DNA of 64,000 nt from IMG/VR virus record IMGVR_UViG_3300035698_026482, positions 1 through 64,000 of that record; one strand, 5' to 3'. This document shows, piece by piece, positions 21,657 to 30,562 of this stretch (its first letter is position 1; each line of letters starts with the position of its first letter). Under the pieces are notes generated by a model. That model was not told the DNA's origin and made no database searches. It was given only the letters and a program-made list of their open reading frames with translations. A program made the translations under genes and the position numbers. Source of the stretch: a virus.

Positions 21657-24600
21657 ATTGCTGATCGCATGATCGACCCACTTTTGTGCAACTGACTGTA
21701 ATTTCACTTTTTGACGCCAGTCGATTTCCTGTGAAGTAGCGCCCCAATATGGACTCCCTTCTACACCGTCGTCTGATACGTGATCATTGGCCCATTTTTC
21801 AATATCGCCTTCGCTCCAGTTGTTTGCGTGCATCCATTTGATCACGCCTGGATGAATGACATTGAAATGTTGCCAGGTGTCGCCTGAATCATCAATGGAA
21901 TCAACGCGAACACCAGCATCCTCTGGATTGACTTTCTTTTTTCTAAGATACTTTAGGAAAATCGTTGGCTCGATGCCTGACGTTGTTTGACACAAAATTG
22001 ATACTGATCCACAGGGTGCGGTCGTCGTGTTCGCAATATTTCGCCGACCAAATTTATCCCATTTTGCCTGAACTGGTGCAGGCAATGCATCATATATCCG
22101 ATTAAGAAAAGGATGTTCAGTTTCAAGCGCGCGATCGCACACTGGGAACGCGCCACGTTCCTCAGCCATCGTAATGGACGATGTATAACTTGCAAGGGCA
22201 AGATTCTTGTATAGCTTTTCAACTAGCTTAATCGAATCATCAGAGCCATAAGTTAGATTCACCATCGCGATAGTGTCGCCAACGGCTGTTACGCCAAGAC
22301 CAGTCCGACGACCGTTTTCTGCCTGTAATCGAATCTTATTCCATAACTCAAGTTCTATGCGCTTAACATTATCAGGCTCAGGATCTGCTTTAATTTTTCC
22401 AAGAATTCCATCAATTTTTTCAAGCTCTAGCTCGACGAGATCGTCCATAAGGCGCTGGGCCTTCTGGGCGACTTCATTATATTTCTTCCATTGAAACTTT
22501 GCGTTCGGAGTGAATGCGTCTTTTACAAATGATGCTAGATTAATCACCATCAATCTACAAGAATCATTTGGGCTAAGAATAATCTCGCCGCAATTCCGCG
22601 AATTTATTAATGATATCATAGGCTTACCAAAATCGCTAAGTGATTCTGCGCCTATTATATAGAAGTTGTGAAAATCATCAACAGTCCCGTTGTAAACATC
22701 TTCAATACCATCATCTTCAATTGATATAATTCGGTGATTATGCGTTACTGCTGAAGTCTTGAGCTCGTCCCAGGAATTGAATCCAAATTTTGTACTTTTG
22801 CCTAGACGTCTAGCAATTTTTCGTTCCTTACATAGTGCGCCCCATTCTTTAAGCCGCGGTTCACGATCAAGTGAATGCTTAAGCTCGGTGTATACTTCAA
22901 GTTGTTGAAGCTTCTTACCTTCGGCTTTTGATTCCCACACACGATGAATACCTTCGATACGCTTTTCGTGAATCTTCTTATCGCTATTCACGTATTTCAA
23001 TGAACATGCATGTGAACAAAATCCGGTTTCACGATTATTAACATCTGCTTGAAATTGTGATTCGCAACATTCACATGTTTTTTCAACAAGGATATCTTTA
23101 CCATTAATTGTAAGCGGCAAATCGGTTTGCGTACGCCAAAATTCCATTCGAATGAGTGGGTCTTTTGAAGTTGATGCAACATTTCTACCAGTAACACCTG
23201 CGTGGCGTGCAGCATTAAAAAGAAAATGCGACATATCGGCACCTAGACTTTGTTTTCTAAAATCAACAAAGTACCGAGGCCACGATCGTCGTTGCGCTTC
23301 TGCGATATATTCATTTACTTGCGGAATATAATTTAACTCTTTTATCCACGATGACACCGCATCAAATAATTCATCATTTGTTATATCACAGCCATTGCCA
23401 TTCATTATGCCAGAGCTTGCCTCCGACAACTTTGTTTTATACGCTGCACAGCGAACGGGATCGGCAAGAACCTTGTGAATCGGGTTCTTTGCACCGAGCA
23501 TATCACGACGATGCAGATCATCATGATCAGCTTTTGTCATACATCGTAGATTATCGATAGCATTATTTTTTCCACTATAATCAATATGATGAATCACATT
23601 GCGCTTTGGAATTTCGCCATTAAAATGTTCGTATATAAGACGATGCTCGCTTTTTCCACGTCCTACTCTGTTCCATGAGCGCAGCCACCAATAGTCTTGT
23701 GCATTTTTACCTTTATTTTTGGTTATTTTCGCCTGGTGTTTAATTGCGACATGCATGCTGTCGCCAACTCGCAAGCTTGAAACTTCTTCATATTCGCCTC
23801 TTGCAGTGAGAAATTTGTGATTTTTGGTTGCGCGGAGTATGGTACCGTCATCCAACGTAATCTTAACAATTTCTGCGGCGTGCTTTGTTAGTCTAGGACG
23901 ACGCATTGTTCTGATCGCAATTTTGCCATCGCTATCAACACAATAAACTGGAACATCTGATCCTTCGCTCGCAAGTTGCTTAATCGTTACGGCCGTTCTA
24001 CCGTCTGCAACGGCTACAAGCGTATCACCAGTAATACATGGATTAGTCGACGTCGAACCATAGCCCGAGTGACTATATACGTCAGCCGGCGTCATCCTTG
24101 TACATGTATCCCAAAACAACACGCCCGGCTCGGCTGCTGCGTGCGCATGCTTAATGATGTCGTCCCAAAGGTCTTTTGCGCTGGTCCACTCTTCAACTTC
24201 TGGATTTTCTGTTTCGTCAACAGGCCAACGAAGCTGGACTTGTTCATCATTGCGAACAGCGTTCATGAACTCATCTGACATACGAATCGAAACATTCGCA
24301 CCAGTCACCTTATCACGATGCGCATATCCGCATTTCTGGCATTTCGTCTTTTGGTCTTTGATCCCAATAAACGTGCGAATCTGAGGATGATGGCAGGAAA
24401 CAGTGAGCATCAATGCTCCTCTGCGACCGCCCTGCGCTACTTCCCGACAAGAATTGCTAAAGCGCTCCATAAACACGCCGATCCCGTCTGTCGTTTGTGC
24501 CGAGTTCGCAGTTGGCAATCCACGAGGTCTAATATGAGAAATATCAAATCCTACGCCGCCTCGACGTTTCATAATTTGAACCTGCTCCTGATCAGTGAGC

Positions 24601-24947
24601 ATAATACCACCGTATGAATCATGGGGCGATTCAATGACAAAACAATTCGAAAGCGATTGATGCTTGAATTTATTGCCAATACCAGACATTGGACTACCTT
24701 GCGGGATTACATACTTGAATCCGTCTAGTAACTCAAAGATCTCCTGTTCACTCATCGGGTTTTTGAACTTTGCTTCAGCTCGCGCAAATTCACCCGCAAG
24801 ACGTCGATGCATTCCCTCTGGCGTTAACTCCAGATATCCGAAGCTATCGTCATGCAATGCGTATTTTGAGGCCCAGACATCAGCAGCCATATCGTCGCCG
24901 TCAAAGTAAGTTAACGATGCTTTGTATGCGTCATTTTTAGAATGCAT
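21345..24947 (-). CDS. nrdJ: Class II ribonucleotide reductase, N-terminal piece with HNH intein and split-intein N-half
   Basis: 1200 residues. Extein parts: 1-303 (LSNCFVIESPHDSYGGI, RRGGVGFDIS, GSTSTNP), 786-1097 (CGEIILSPNDSCRLMVIN, NTTTAPCGSVSILCQ, HAISN). Residues 304-785 are a full intein with HNH endonuclease inserted directly before the radical cysteine of NPCGEI. Cys1098 starts a split-intein N-half that runs to the stop. After both splicing steps the extein would be a usual-sized NrdJ that reduces ribonucleotides using adenosylcobalamin. Followed by HEG-E and piece 2. Confidence 0.9.
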   Translation of the reverse strand: MHSKNDAYKASLTYFDGDDMAADVWASKYALHDDSFGYLELTPEGMHRRLAGEFARAEAKFKNPMSEQEIFELLDGFKYVIPQGSPMSGIGNKFKHQSLSNCFVIESPHDSYGGIMLTDQEQVQIMKRRGGVGFDISHIRPRGLPTANSAQTTDGIGVFMERFSNSCREVAQGGRRGALMLTVSCHHPQIRTFIGIKDQKTKCQKCGYAHRDKVTGANVSIRMSDEFMNAVRNDEQVQLRWPVDETENPEVEEWTSAKDLWDDIIKHAHAAAEPGVLFWDTCTRMTPADVYSHSGYGSTSTNPCITGDTLVAVADGRTAVTIKQLASEGSDVPVYCVDSDGKIAIRTMRRPRLTKHAAEIVKITLDDGTILRATKNHKFLTARGEYEEVSSLRVGDSMHVAIKHQAKITKNKGKNAQDYWWLRSWNRVGRGKSEHRLIYEHFNGEIPKRNVIHHIDYSGKNNAIDNLRCMTKADHDDLHRRDMLGAKNPIHKVLADPVRCAAYKTKLSEASSGIMNGNGCDITNDELFDAVSSWIKELNYIPQVNEYIAEAQRRSWPRYFVDFRKQSLGADMSHFLFNAARHAGVTGRNVASTSKDPLIRMEFWRTQTDLPLTINGKDILVEKTCECCESQFQADVNNRETGFCSHACSLKYVNSDKKIHEKRIEGIHRVWESKAEGKKLQQLEVYTELKHSLDREPRLKEWGALCKERKIARRLGKSTKFGFNSWDELKTSAVTHNHRIISIEDDGIEDVYNGTVDDFHNFYIIGAESLSDFGKPMISLINSRNCGEIILSPNDSCRLMVINLASFVKDAFTPNAKFQWKKYNEVAQKAQRLMDDLVELELEKIDGILGKIKADPEPDNVKRIELELWNKIRLQAENGRRTGLGVTAVGDTIAMVNLTYGSDDSIKLVEKLYKNLALASYTSSITMAEERGAFPVCDRALETEHPFLNRIYDALPAPVQAKWDKFGRRNIANTTTAPCGSVSILCQTTSGIEPTIFLKYLRKKKVNPEDAGVRVDSIDDSGDTWQHFNVIHPGVIKWMHANNWSEGDIEKWANDHVSDDGVEGSPYWGATSQEIDWRQKVKLQSVAQKWVDHAISNCIPKDTLISTDQGLLYYDEIVDVENHQQGFQAYNGTAKVETMSGDFVKPDQTYDNGVKEVVSIKFSNGVELKCTPNEPIACFVDERQVWITAGDLVSGDVVIK
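22593..24038 (-). other. Full-length HNH intein in nrdJ at TNP/CGEI
   Basis: 482 residues. Block A CITGDTLVAVADG, block B RATKNHKFLTARG, HNH core (HRLIYEHFNGEIPKRNVIHH then DNLRCMTKADHDDLHRR), a CxxC pair, block F VYNGTVDDFHNFYI. It ends SLINSRN, with Arg instead of the usual penultimate His, then Cys+1, which is the reductase radical cysteine. Confidence 0.85.
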
Positions 24948-24965
24948 TATATCAGTGTCCTATTT

Positions 24966-26990
24966 CTACTCAGACGCTACCGGAGCTGAATCGACATTTT
25001 CTGTCTTTGGTAGCGGATTTGTTGGAATTGACTTATCCTTTCGGATTTGGCTCCACTTTTGTCGAAGTGTTTCCTTAAGTGAGCGTTCGTCGCTTTGTTG
25101 CGATTCAAGTAATGATAATGAATCGGCACCTTCGGTTACGCTAATCGTCGATGTTGCAGTATTAATTTTGGCAGGATAAACAATACCATCGCTTCCTGCT
25201 CTGTTTTTTGCAACAAAGAGGCGACCGAGGCCAGATGCTTTTTCTTCTGGCTTACGTGAAAGTGATAGAACAACATCGGCAACCATGGCCTTACCATATG
25301 CTTCCGACATATTTTCTAGGCCAACGACATCAGCGTTTGCTGAATCGCGATTGGCCTGAGAGGCTGTCCAAATCGGGAGATCAAATGTCATAGCCAAATT
25401 GCGGAGCTCTTCATAAATAAGCTTCAACTCGAATCTTGGCGCATCATATTTTCGAGTTGATCGCATAATATCGGCGTAATCAATTAAAAGAACATCAGGT
25501 TTAAGTCCTTGTAAAATACAACGTTCGATATGCGCCCGTAATGTTTGAATTGTCGCCGTCCCAGTTGGGTAACCCTTGACGATAAGCTTTCCAAGCTTCA
25601 TTTCGTCTTCCATCCGCATAACTTCGTCTTTATATTCTGGAATTCTATTACTTTCAATTCCCGTAAGATGCGAATCGTAACGTAAACCAATCGATGTTTC
25701 ACTTAGCTCCATCGTATAATGGATCACGTTTTTTCTTGCTAACAACGCTTCTGCGCCGAAATGCACCAACGCGTGTGAGTTATGCGAAAGAATACCATTC
25801 GAAAGATACGAATGCACATTAGCAACCTGTAGGTCGCAGAGGCGTTCGGGAGGCTTATCAAGCTTTTTAAGTTCGACGATAATTTGTGGACCGTCTTTTG
25901 TTCGAATTTGATCGTGAATTTCAAGCTTTTCGACATAGCGCCAGCCAGGCAGCTGATCGCTTTCGGGTGCACATTCATCTACGTAGACAAGATGTTTATC
26001 AGCACAATCAAGCGAAGTCGAATGAGTGGCGACACGGAGCAAGATTTCTGGCTTAGTCCATCGAATGGCTTCAATTTTATGCCATGCTGGTCCATCATCT
26101 AGAGTTTTAACACGAATATTCAACGTTCTGATATCTCGAACAGTATCACCATCTTGATCCAGATCTGTTGATGTACTCAGGCACCCAAGGTTGGTGAAAA
26201 GCTCACCCATTTGCACTTTTCTTTCAACTGTATTGCGGGCCTCGACGATATGACCCTGTTGGGTTGAAAAATCATCCCATGGATCATACGCTGTTCCGCC
26301 AATGACAATTTGATCATATTGAATGTCGATATAGGTCGTATTCCTCGAACATTTTCCGACGCCAGTGTTGGCAACAACAACGCCCAGTTCACCACGGCCC
26401 AGACCGCCTCGAAGAATTCTTGGGCCATCAATTTCAGGAATTCCCGTTGGCACAGGATGACGTTCGTTTTCGACAAATCGTGCTGCACGATCCGCTGTGA
26501 AATCATGCCCAATACTCTCGCAACAGCCCTTATTGACTGCTCTATTCAGATCATCAACGATCTGATCGTAGTTTGCATCTTCGACTCGATCAACAATACG
26601 TTCGAGCGACTCTTTGATTTCTTGCTTACGACAAAAATCAAGCGTCTTCTCTTTTACGTACGGTAGATCATTTACATTTGGGTTTGAGCGGACCGAAGTT
26701 AGATAGCCGACGACTTGATTTTTGAGAATTTCATCATTATCTTCCTTTAGACTTTCCCGAATTAGCGTAATCAAATTCTCAAATGATGGGAAGCATTTAT
26801 AGCGGTTGTAATAGTCAAAATAGTGTTGCGCAAGATATTGAAGATATCTAAATTCGAAATACTCAACTCGCATTACCTCTTGAACTTGTGATGCCCAACG
26901 GTGATCGACGATTAAAGCTTGTACAATTTTCTCTTGAAATGATTTGCCGTAGCCTGAGAATGTGATAGGTGCTTCTGTACGCTTTTCCAT
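24966..26990 (-). CDS. dnaB: Replicative DNA helicase (DnaB / T4 gp41-like) with P-loop intein
   Basis: 674 residues with an AGGAATAA ribosome site before ATG. N-terminal helical domain, then RecA-like core. The Walker A loop TGVGK is interrupted after Lys213 by a 191-residue intein and resumes with SHALVHFG. Further motifs: VLLIDYADIM (Walker B), a conserved TASQANR (sensor/Q loop). It unwinds DNA at the fork. Neighbours are the RNR genes and the 5' nuclease. Confidence 0.9.
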   Translation of the reverse strand: MEKRTEAPITFSGYGKSFQEKIVQALIVDHRWASQVQEVMRVEYFEFRYLQYLAQHYFDYYNRYKCFPSFENLITLIRESLKEDNDEILKNQVVGYLTSVRSNPNVNDLPYVKEKTLDFCRKQEIKESLERIVDRVEDANYDQIVDDLNRAVNKGCCESIGHDFTADRAARFVENERHPVPTGIPEIDGPRILRGGLGRGELGVVVANTGVGKCSRNTTYIDIQYDQIVIGGTAYDPWDDFSTQQGHIVEARNTVERKVQMGELFTNLGCLSTSTDLDQDGDTVRDIRTLNIRVKTLDDGPAWHKIEAIRWTKPEILLRVATHSTSLDCADKHLVYVDECAPESDQLPGWRYVEKLEIHDQIRTKDGPQIIVELKKLDKPPERLCDLQVANVHSYLSNGILSHNSHALVHFGAEALLARKNVIHYTMELSETSIGLRYDSHLTGIESNRIPEYKDEVMRMEDEMKLGKLIVKGYPTGTATIQTLRAHIERCILQGLKPDVLLIDYADIMRSTRKYDAPRFELKLIYEELRNLAMTFDLPIWTASQANRDSANADVVGLENMSEAYGKAMVADVVLSLSRKPEEKASGLGRLFVAKNRAGSDGIVYPAKINTATSTISVTEGADSLSLLESQQSDERSLKETLRQKWSQIRKDKSIPTNPLPKTENVDSAPVASE
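25779..26351 (-). other. Intein in the DnaB P-loop (TGVGK/SHAL)
   Basis: 191 residues, Cys1 (CSRNTTYID) to LSHN, Ser+1. Block B-like DCADKHLVYV and block F DLQVANVHSYLSNG. No endonuclease motif seen; the middle is longer than minimal. Confidence 0.85.
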
Positions 26991-26996
26991 TTATTC

Positions 26997-27947
26997 CTAT
27001 ATCGAGCACATTGTGTAAAAGAAGGAATCGACGTTAAAATCGCCGAGGCCTAATCCTACGAGCTCTCTAATCAAGTTAATCTTATTCTTAACCGGCTCAA
27101 AAGTATCGAGTGCGAAGTCAGCCTTACGCATTTGTTCTGGTGCCAGCATAGAGTTGTTTAATTCGATCAAGCGCATATTTCGCTTGATCATCTCTTTGGA
27201 TTCTAGAATGGTTTTAAATGCTTTAACTTTTGATGATTCAGAAAGTGTTTTGCATTCAGTCATTAGTGAATCTATATCAAAATCATCATTGCTTGCCATC
27301 GCCGGAAAGCGCTTTGCAATTGTTTTGAATCCTACGCCTTTAACACCAGGAATGTTGTCAGAGGAGTCTCCGCATAACGCCTTTGCTAAAGAAAAGTTGT
27401 TTGGCGAAATGCTAAACTCCTTTACAACGTCTTCACTTGAAACGAATATCTTTTTGCCTGGGCGAAATATTCTTGTCTTGTCATTTAGCAGCTGATAATA
27501 GTCTTTATCAGATGAAACGATTATTTTCTCTTCGTCCTTAAATCTGCCTCTGCAATAATATGCGATAATATCATCAGCTTCGCATTCACCAACATAAATT
27601 TGATTTACTGGCACATGCTTTAAGCAACGCGTAATAGCCTTAATCTGATCATCCCTATTTTCATTGCTATCTGGAATATCTTCACCATAAAATCGATTCA
27701 TTCTTGCAGGCTTGCGTCCAGCCTTATAATCTGGATAAATTTGCTTACGACGAAGTGAACCACCGCCTTCCCAGACAACGATAAGCTTTTTCGCATTTGT
27801 CATCTCAACAAGACTTTTTATCGTATACATAAATCCCACAAATCCTCCCATATGCACGCCAGTTGACGACATTGCAGGATGTGCACAGTAATGGCGAGTA
27901 AAAAGATTCATCGAATCGATTATTAAAATAGGTCTTTCAGTCTTCAT
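26997..27947 (-). CDS. 5'-3' exonuclease / flap endonuclease (FEN family)
   Basis: 316 residues. ILIIDSMNLFTRHY at the N-terminus, YPDYKAGRK, GECEADDIIAYY, VSSDKDYYQLL and the helix-hairpin region GDSSDNIPGVKGVGFKTIAKRF are the metal sites and H2TH of the PolI-type 5' nuclease / T4 RNase H family. Likely removes RNA primers or flaps during replication. Ends 7 bp before the helicase gene. Confidence 0.85.
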   Translation of the reverse strand: MKTERPILIIDSMNLFTRHYCAHPAMSSTGVHMGGFVGFMYTIKSLVEMTNAKKLIVVWEGGGSLRRKQIYPDYKAGRKPARMNRFYGEDIPDSNENRDDQIKAITRCLKHVPVNQIYVGECEADDIIAYYCRGRFKDEEKIIVSSDKDYYQLLNDKTRIFRPGKKIFVSSEDVVKEFSISPNNFSLAKALCGDSSDNIPGVKGVGFKTIAKRFPAMASNDDFDIDSLMTECKTLSESSKVKAFKTILESKEMIKRNMRLIELNNSMLAPEQMRKADFALDTFEPVKNKINLIRELVGLGLGDFNVDSFFYTMCSI

Positions 27948-27955
27948 TTATCGCC

Positions 27956-28156
27956 TCAAATGCCAGGCCAAAGCTTGCCATAGCGTTTCATGCCAGCCTT
28001 CGTCAGTTCATCGAAAAGTTTTCTATTTGATTTCGGTGCAGGCAGATGCATATCACAAGCGTAGAGGCATGCCTCTAGCCAGCCTTGTGCCTCTGTGGCC
28101 ACGCGGGCGGTATCGACGAGCTGGTCAGCTTTCGATTTAAATCGTGGACCGCCCAT
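27956..28156 (-). CDS. Hypothetical small protein
   Basis: 66 residues, MGGPRFKSKADQLVDTAR start, contains GWLEACLYACDMHLPAPK. No family recognised. Follows closely on 28160-28363. Confidence 0.6.
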   Translation of the reverse strand: MGGPRFKSKADQLVDTARVATEAQGWLEACLYACDMHLPAPKSNRKLFDELTKAGMKRYGKLWPGI

Positions 28157-28159
28157 TAG

Positions 28160-28363
28160 TTAATCTGTTCCATATTCGTTTTGGTTGACATCAGAATTTT
28201 CGTACAGACGAGCAGCCGGCTCTTCGGCATAATCAGCTAAATGAGAAGATGTATAAACCGGTTCATCAGTAACAGCCGTACTCTCATTTATGATGCCAAC
28301 AACTTCGCCTGTTGGCAGCGAATCACGCATTAGTAGATACAGAAATGTTTTTAGTTTACTCAC
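28160..28363 (-). CDS. Hypothetical small protein
   Basis: 67 residues, MSKLKTFLYLLMRDSLPTGE start, an acidic tail rich in E, N and D. No family recognised. In a run of closely spaced small genes between dUTPase and the 5' nuclease. Confidence 0.6.
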   Translation of the reverse strand: MSKLKTFLYLLMRDSLPTGEVVGIINESTAVTDEPVYTSSHLADYAEEPAARLYENSDVNQNEYGTD

Positions 28364-28380
28364 TTAATTCTCCTAGAAGC

Positions 28381-28548
28381 TCAGTATTCATCTTCGTCAC
28401 CATCGTCCTCTGGCGGTGGTATCAGCTCTGGGCACGACATGCACGCAATCCAACCAGCGCCCCACGGAATTAGTGAATCCAGGCCGCACTCTGGACAATT
28501 CACGTCACGACGGCGTGGCTGTATTTCATCCTGAACTTCTGCCGTCAT
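28381..28548 (-). CDS. Small zinc ribbon protein (55 aa)
   Basis: 55 residues, MTAEVQDEIQPRRRDVN start, then CPECG...C and a second CMSC about 20 residues later, forming a C2-C2 ribbon, and an acidic tail (DDGDEDEY). Start overlaps the end of the upstream gene by 23 bp. Role unknown. Confidence 0.65.
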   Translation of the reverse strand: MTAEVQDEIQPRRRDVNCPECGLDSLIPWGAGWIACMSCPELIPPPEDDGDEDEY

Positions 28549-28675
28549 CTTCTTCATAATCCTTCACGTTTTGTAATATTAATTCAGCGAAGCGGCGTTG
28601 CCACTCGGGCCATGAAGCCACCCACTTTTCAATATCTAGTTTACGCGCCTGAAGAGCCGAATCCTTTTTCACCAC
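28526..28675 (-). CDS. Hypothetical small protein (GTG start)
   Basis: 49 residues from GTG 28675 (VVKKDSALQARKLDIEKW), with GAGGAA about eight bases upstream. Contains ASWPEWQRRFAELILQN. It overlaps the last 35 bp of the dUTPase gene. Longer upstream starts would overlap dUTPase further. Confidence 0.6.
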   Translation of the reverse strand: MVKKDSALQARKLDIEKWVASWPEWQRRFAELILQNVKDYEEDDGRSSG

Positions 28676-29120
28676 GTGTTGATTCCTCTGTTGTTTCTGA
28701 CCATACAAATCCCACGTCATTATCAAATTTCGACTTTGCGATAACAGGATACCACACAATTTGTGCTATACGATCGCCTGGTGTCGCTGTGAACGTTCGC
28801 AGCGTAGAGTTATATAGCACTACACCAATTTCGCCTCTGTATCCTGGGTCAATAATGCCGCCCACAGGCCAAATACCCTCAAGCGCAAGCCCTGATCGCC
28901 CTTCAATTTTAAGCAAAGATCGCAGGTTGGCTATCTTAAAGTCACCTTGCATTGTGTATACGCCCGGGTCTGTGGCTAGCTGTATTCCTGTTTTTACTAC
29001 AGCCGTCATTCCGGCGCCAATTTCAGTCAGTTCAGACGCATAAAGATCAAACCCAACGTCATCAAGCGCCTGTGTCGGCAATATTGCCTGGTCACTAATT
29101 TTCTTGACTGATATCTTCAT
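28641..29120 (-). CDS. dut: dUTP diphosphatase (dUTPase)
   Basis: 159 residues with the trimeric dUTPase motifs: DDVGFDLYAS, GRSGLALEG, GGIIDPGYRGEIGV, GDRIAQIV and the C-terminal TRGEKGFGSSG. Converts dUTP to dUMP, keeping uracil out of DNA and feeding dTMP synthesis. ATGA overlap with the gene at 29117-29281. Confidence 0.95.
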   Translation of the reverse strand: MKISVKKISDQAILPTQALDDVGFDLYASELTEIGAGMTAVVKTGIQLATDPGVYTMQGDFKIANLRSLLKIEGRSGLALEGIWPVGGIIDPGYRGEIGVVLYNSTLRTFTATPGDRIAQIVWYPVIAKSKFDNDVGFVWSETTEESTRGEKGFGSSGA

Positions 29121-29281
29121 TTTGTTTCTATAATTCGATTAGAGAAAACAGTGCTAGAATCATCGTAAAATTTATGAGGGTGTGCTCGTCTTGGGTCTAG
29201 CGCAAGATCATAGTCTGTTTTAAATGGCATTGGCTTTTCCCAAAATTCGCCATTTATAATTGCTGCATCATTTAAATTCAT
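29117..29281 (-). CDS. Small protein with a degenerate FSSR-like tail (54 aa)
   Basis: 54 residues, MNLNDAAIINGEFWEKPM start, ending TVFSNRIIETK. The end resembles DVFSSRKIITKAE and DVFSSRRIYERE of array 2, so it may be a divergent orphan of that family. ATGA overlap with dUTPase. Confidence 0.5.
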   Translation of the reverse strand: MNLNDAAIINGEFWEKPMPFKTDYDLALDPRRAHPHKFYDDSSTVFSNRIIETK

Positions 29282-29295
29282 TTGTAGCATTTCGT

Positions 29296-30483
29296 TTATA
29301 CCGCCTCTTCACCGATTTGTGCCGCTTTGGCAGCATCTGATTCCAAAAGCTCTTCTGCGTCCATCTCCGATTCAAGCGTTGGGACAACGAACTCCTTAAT
29401 GAATGCCTTATCGAGAAGTTCATCGATATATGGGCGCCACGTTGAGTTTTGTAACACTTGCTCAAATTCATGCTTGTAGAATTTCTTTTGATGAAGCTCT
29501 TTCCCGTCTGGGGAGGTTACCATGAACTCTTTCCATGTGCCGTTGCCACCGCATCGCACCTTCGTTCCGTCCTTAAGCGTAATTTCACCAACTCGATTGA
29601 TATGTGCAAGCAGATATTCATGCTCCTTAATACCAACGCCAAAATGAATTTCAAATTCGGCTTTGCGTCGAGGGGCCGCCACTTTATTTTTCATTGTTGT
29701 GGCAATGACCTTGATACCGATGACGTCCTTTGCGTCATCGCCTGTACCCTTAATTTGTGATCCACTTGTTAGCTTAATTCTAACTGAGGCATGGAACGGA
29801 ATTGCTTTGCCGCCCGGTGTTGTGTCGGGATCGCCGTACAACACGCCAATGGCCGTCTTCATTTGATTCAAGCATACGAGTGTGATATCCTGGTGCCCGA
29901 GCGTCGCGGTTATCTTGCGAAAGCCCTTCGCAAGCGTTCTTGCCTGTAGACCGATAGTTTCCTTGTCATATTCACCTAGCAATTCAGCCTTAGGCGAACA
30001 TGCAGCAACTGAATCCCAGACAATAACGATTGGAATATCTTTGCTCATTTCCTTGGCCCGTGAAATTGCTCGTTCCATAATCATAAAAACGTTTTCAGTG
30101 CACGTTTCTTCAACATAAACAAAGCGCTTTGCAACGTCGACGCCAAGCTGCGCTAGCAAATCTACATTTGTTGCGTTTTCAGAGTCAATATAGATAACCA
30201 TACCGCCCATTGCTTGTGTATTACGTGTAATCTGCAGCGCAAGGTGCGATTTCCCGATTGCTGGTGGCCCGTAAATTTCGATAATGCGACCTTCTGGAAC
30301 GCCTCCATGGCGTCTATTCGAAATTAGATAATCAAGTGCAATTGATCCGGTAGGAATCCACCGCTTGACAATTGTTGGGGCATCTAAATCTGTTGCCAGA
30401 TTATATGCAATGCGTTCGCCTGCTTCTTTATTAAGGGACTTGATTAGATCCGCTGTGAAATCATCTTCTTTTTTCTTTGACAC
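29296..30483 (-). CDS. uvsX: RecA/UvsX recombinase
   Basis: About 395 residues from GTG 30483 (VSKKKEDDFTADLI), chosen because GGAG lies five bases upstream. Walker A (GPPAIGKSH), Walker B-like VIVWDSVAACSPKAE, L1/L2 region GDPDTTPGGKAIPF. Catalyses strand exchange for recombination-dependent replication and repair. The C-terminus is acidic (MDAEELLESDAAKAAQ). Lies downstream of the ssDNA-binding gene behind a strong hairpin. Confidence 0.9.
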   Translation of the reverse strand: MSKKKEDDFTADLIKSLNKEAGERIAYNLATDLDAPTIVKRWIPTGSIALDYLISNRRHGGVPEGRIIEIYGPPAIGKSHLALQITRNTQAMGGMVIYIDSENATNVDLLAQLGVDVAKRFVYVEETCTENVFMIMERAISRAKEMSKDIPIVIVWDSVAACSPKAELLGEYDKETIGLQARTLAKGFRKITATLGHQDITLVCLNQMKTAIGVLYGDPDTTPGGKAIPFHASVRIKLTSGSQIKGTGDDAKDVIGIKVIATTMKNKVAAPRRKAEFEIHFGVGIKEHEYLLAHINRVGEITLKDGTKVRCGGNGTWKEFMVTSPDGKELHQKKFYKHEFEQVLQNSTWRPYIDELLDKAFIKEFVVPTLESEMDAEELLESDAAKAAQIGEEAV

Positions 30484-30523
30484 TTTATCTCCGTATTTTT
30501 TGCACTTCTCAAGTACCGAAACA

Positions 30524-30551
30524 GGTCGAGGGCACACTTATGCCCTCGACC
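30524..30551 (-). terminator. Strong hairpin between ssDNA-binding gene and recA
   Basis: A 10-bp perfect stem (GGTCGAGGGC / GCCCTCGACC) with an 8-base loop, but without a clear U tract. It could be an attenuator or RNA processing/stability element rather than a full terminator. Confidence 0.6.
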
Positions 30552-30562
30552 GTTAAGCATGT

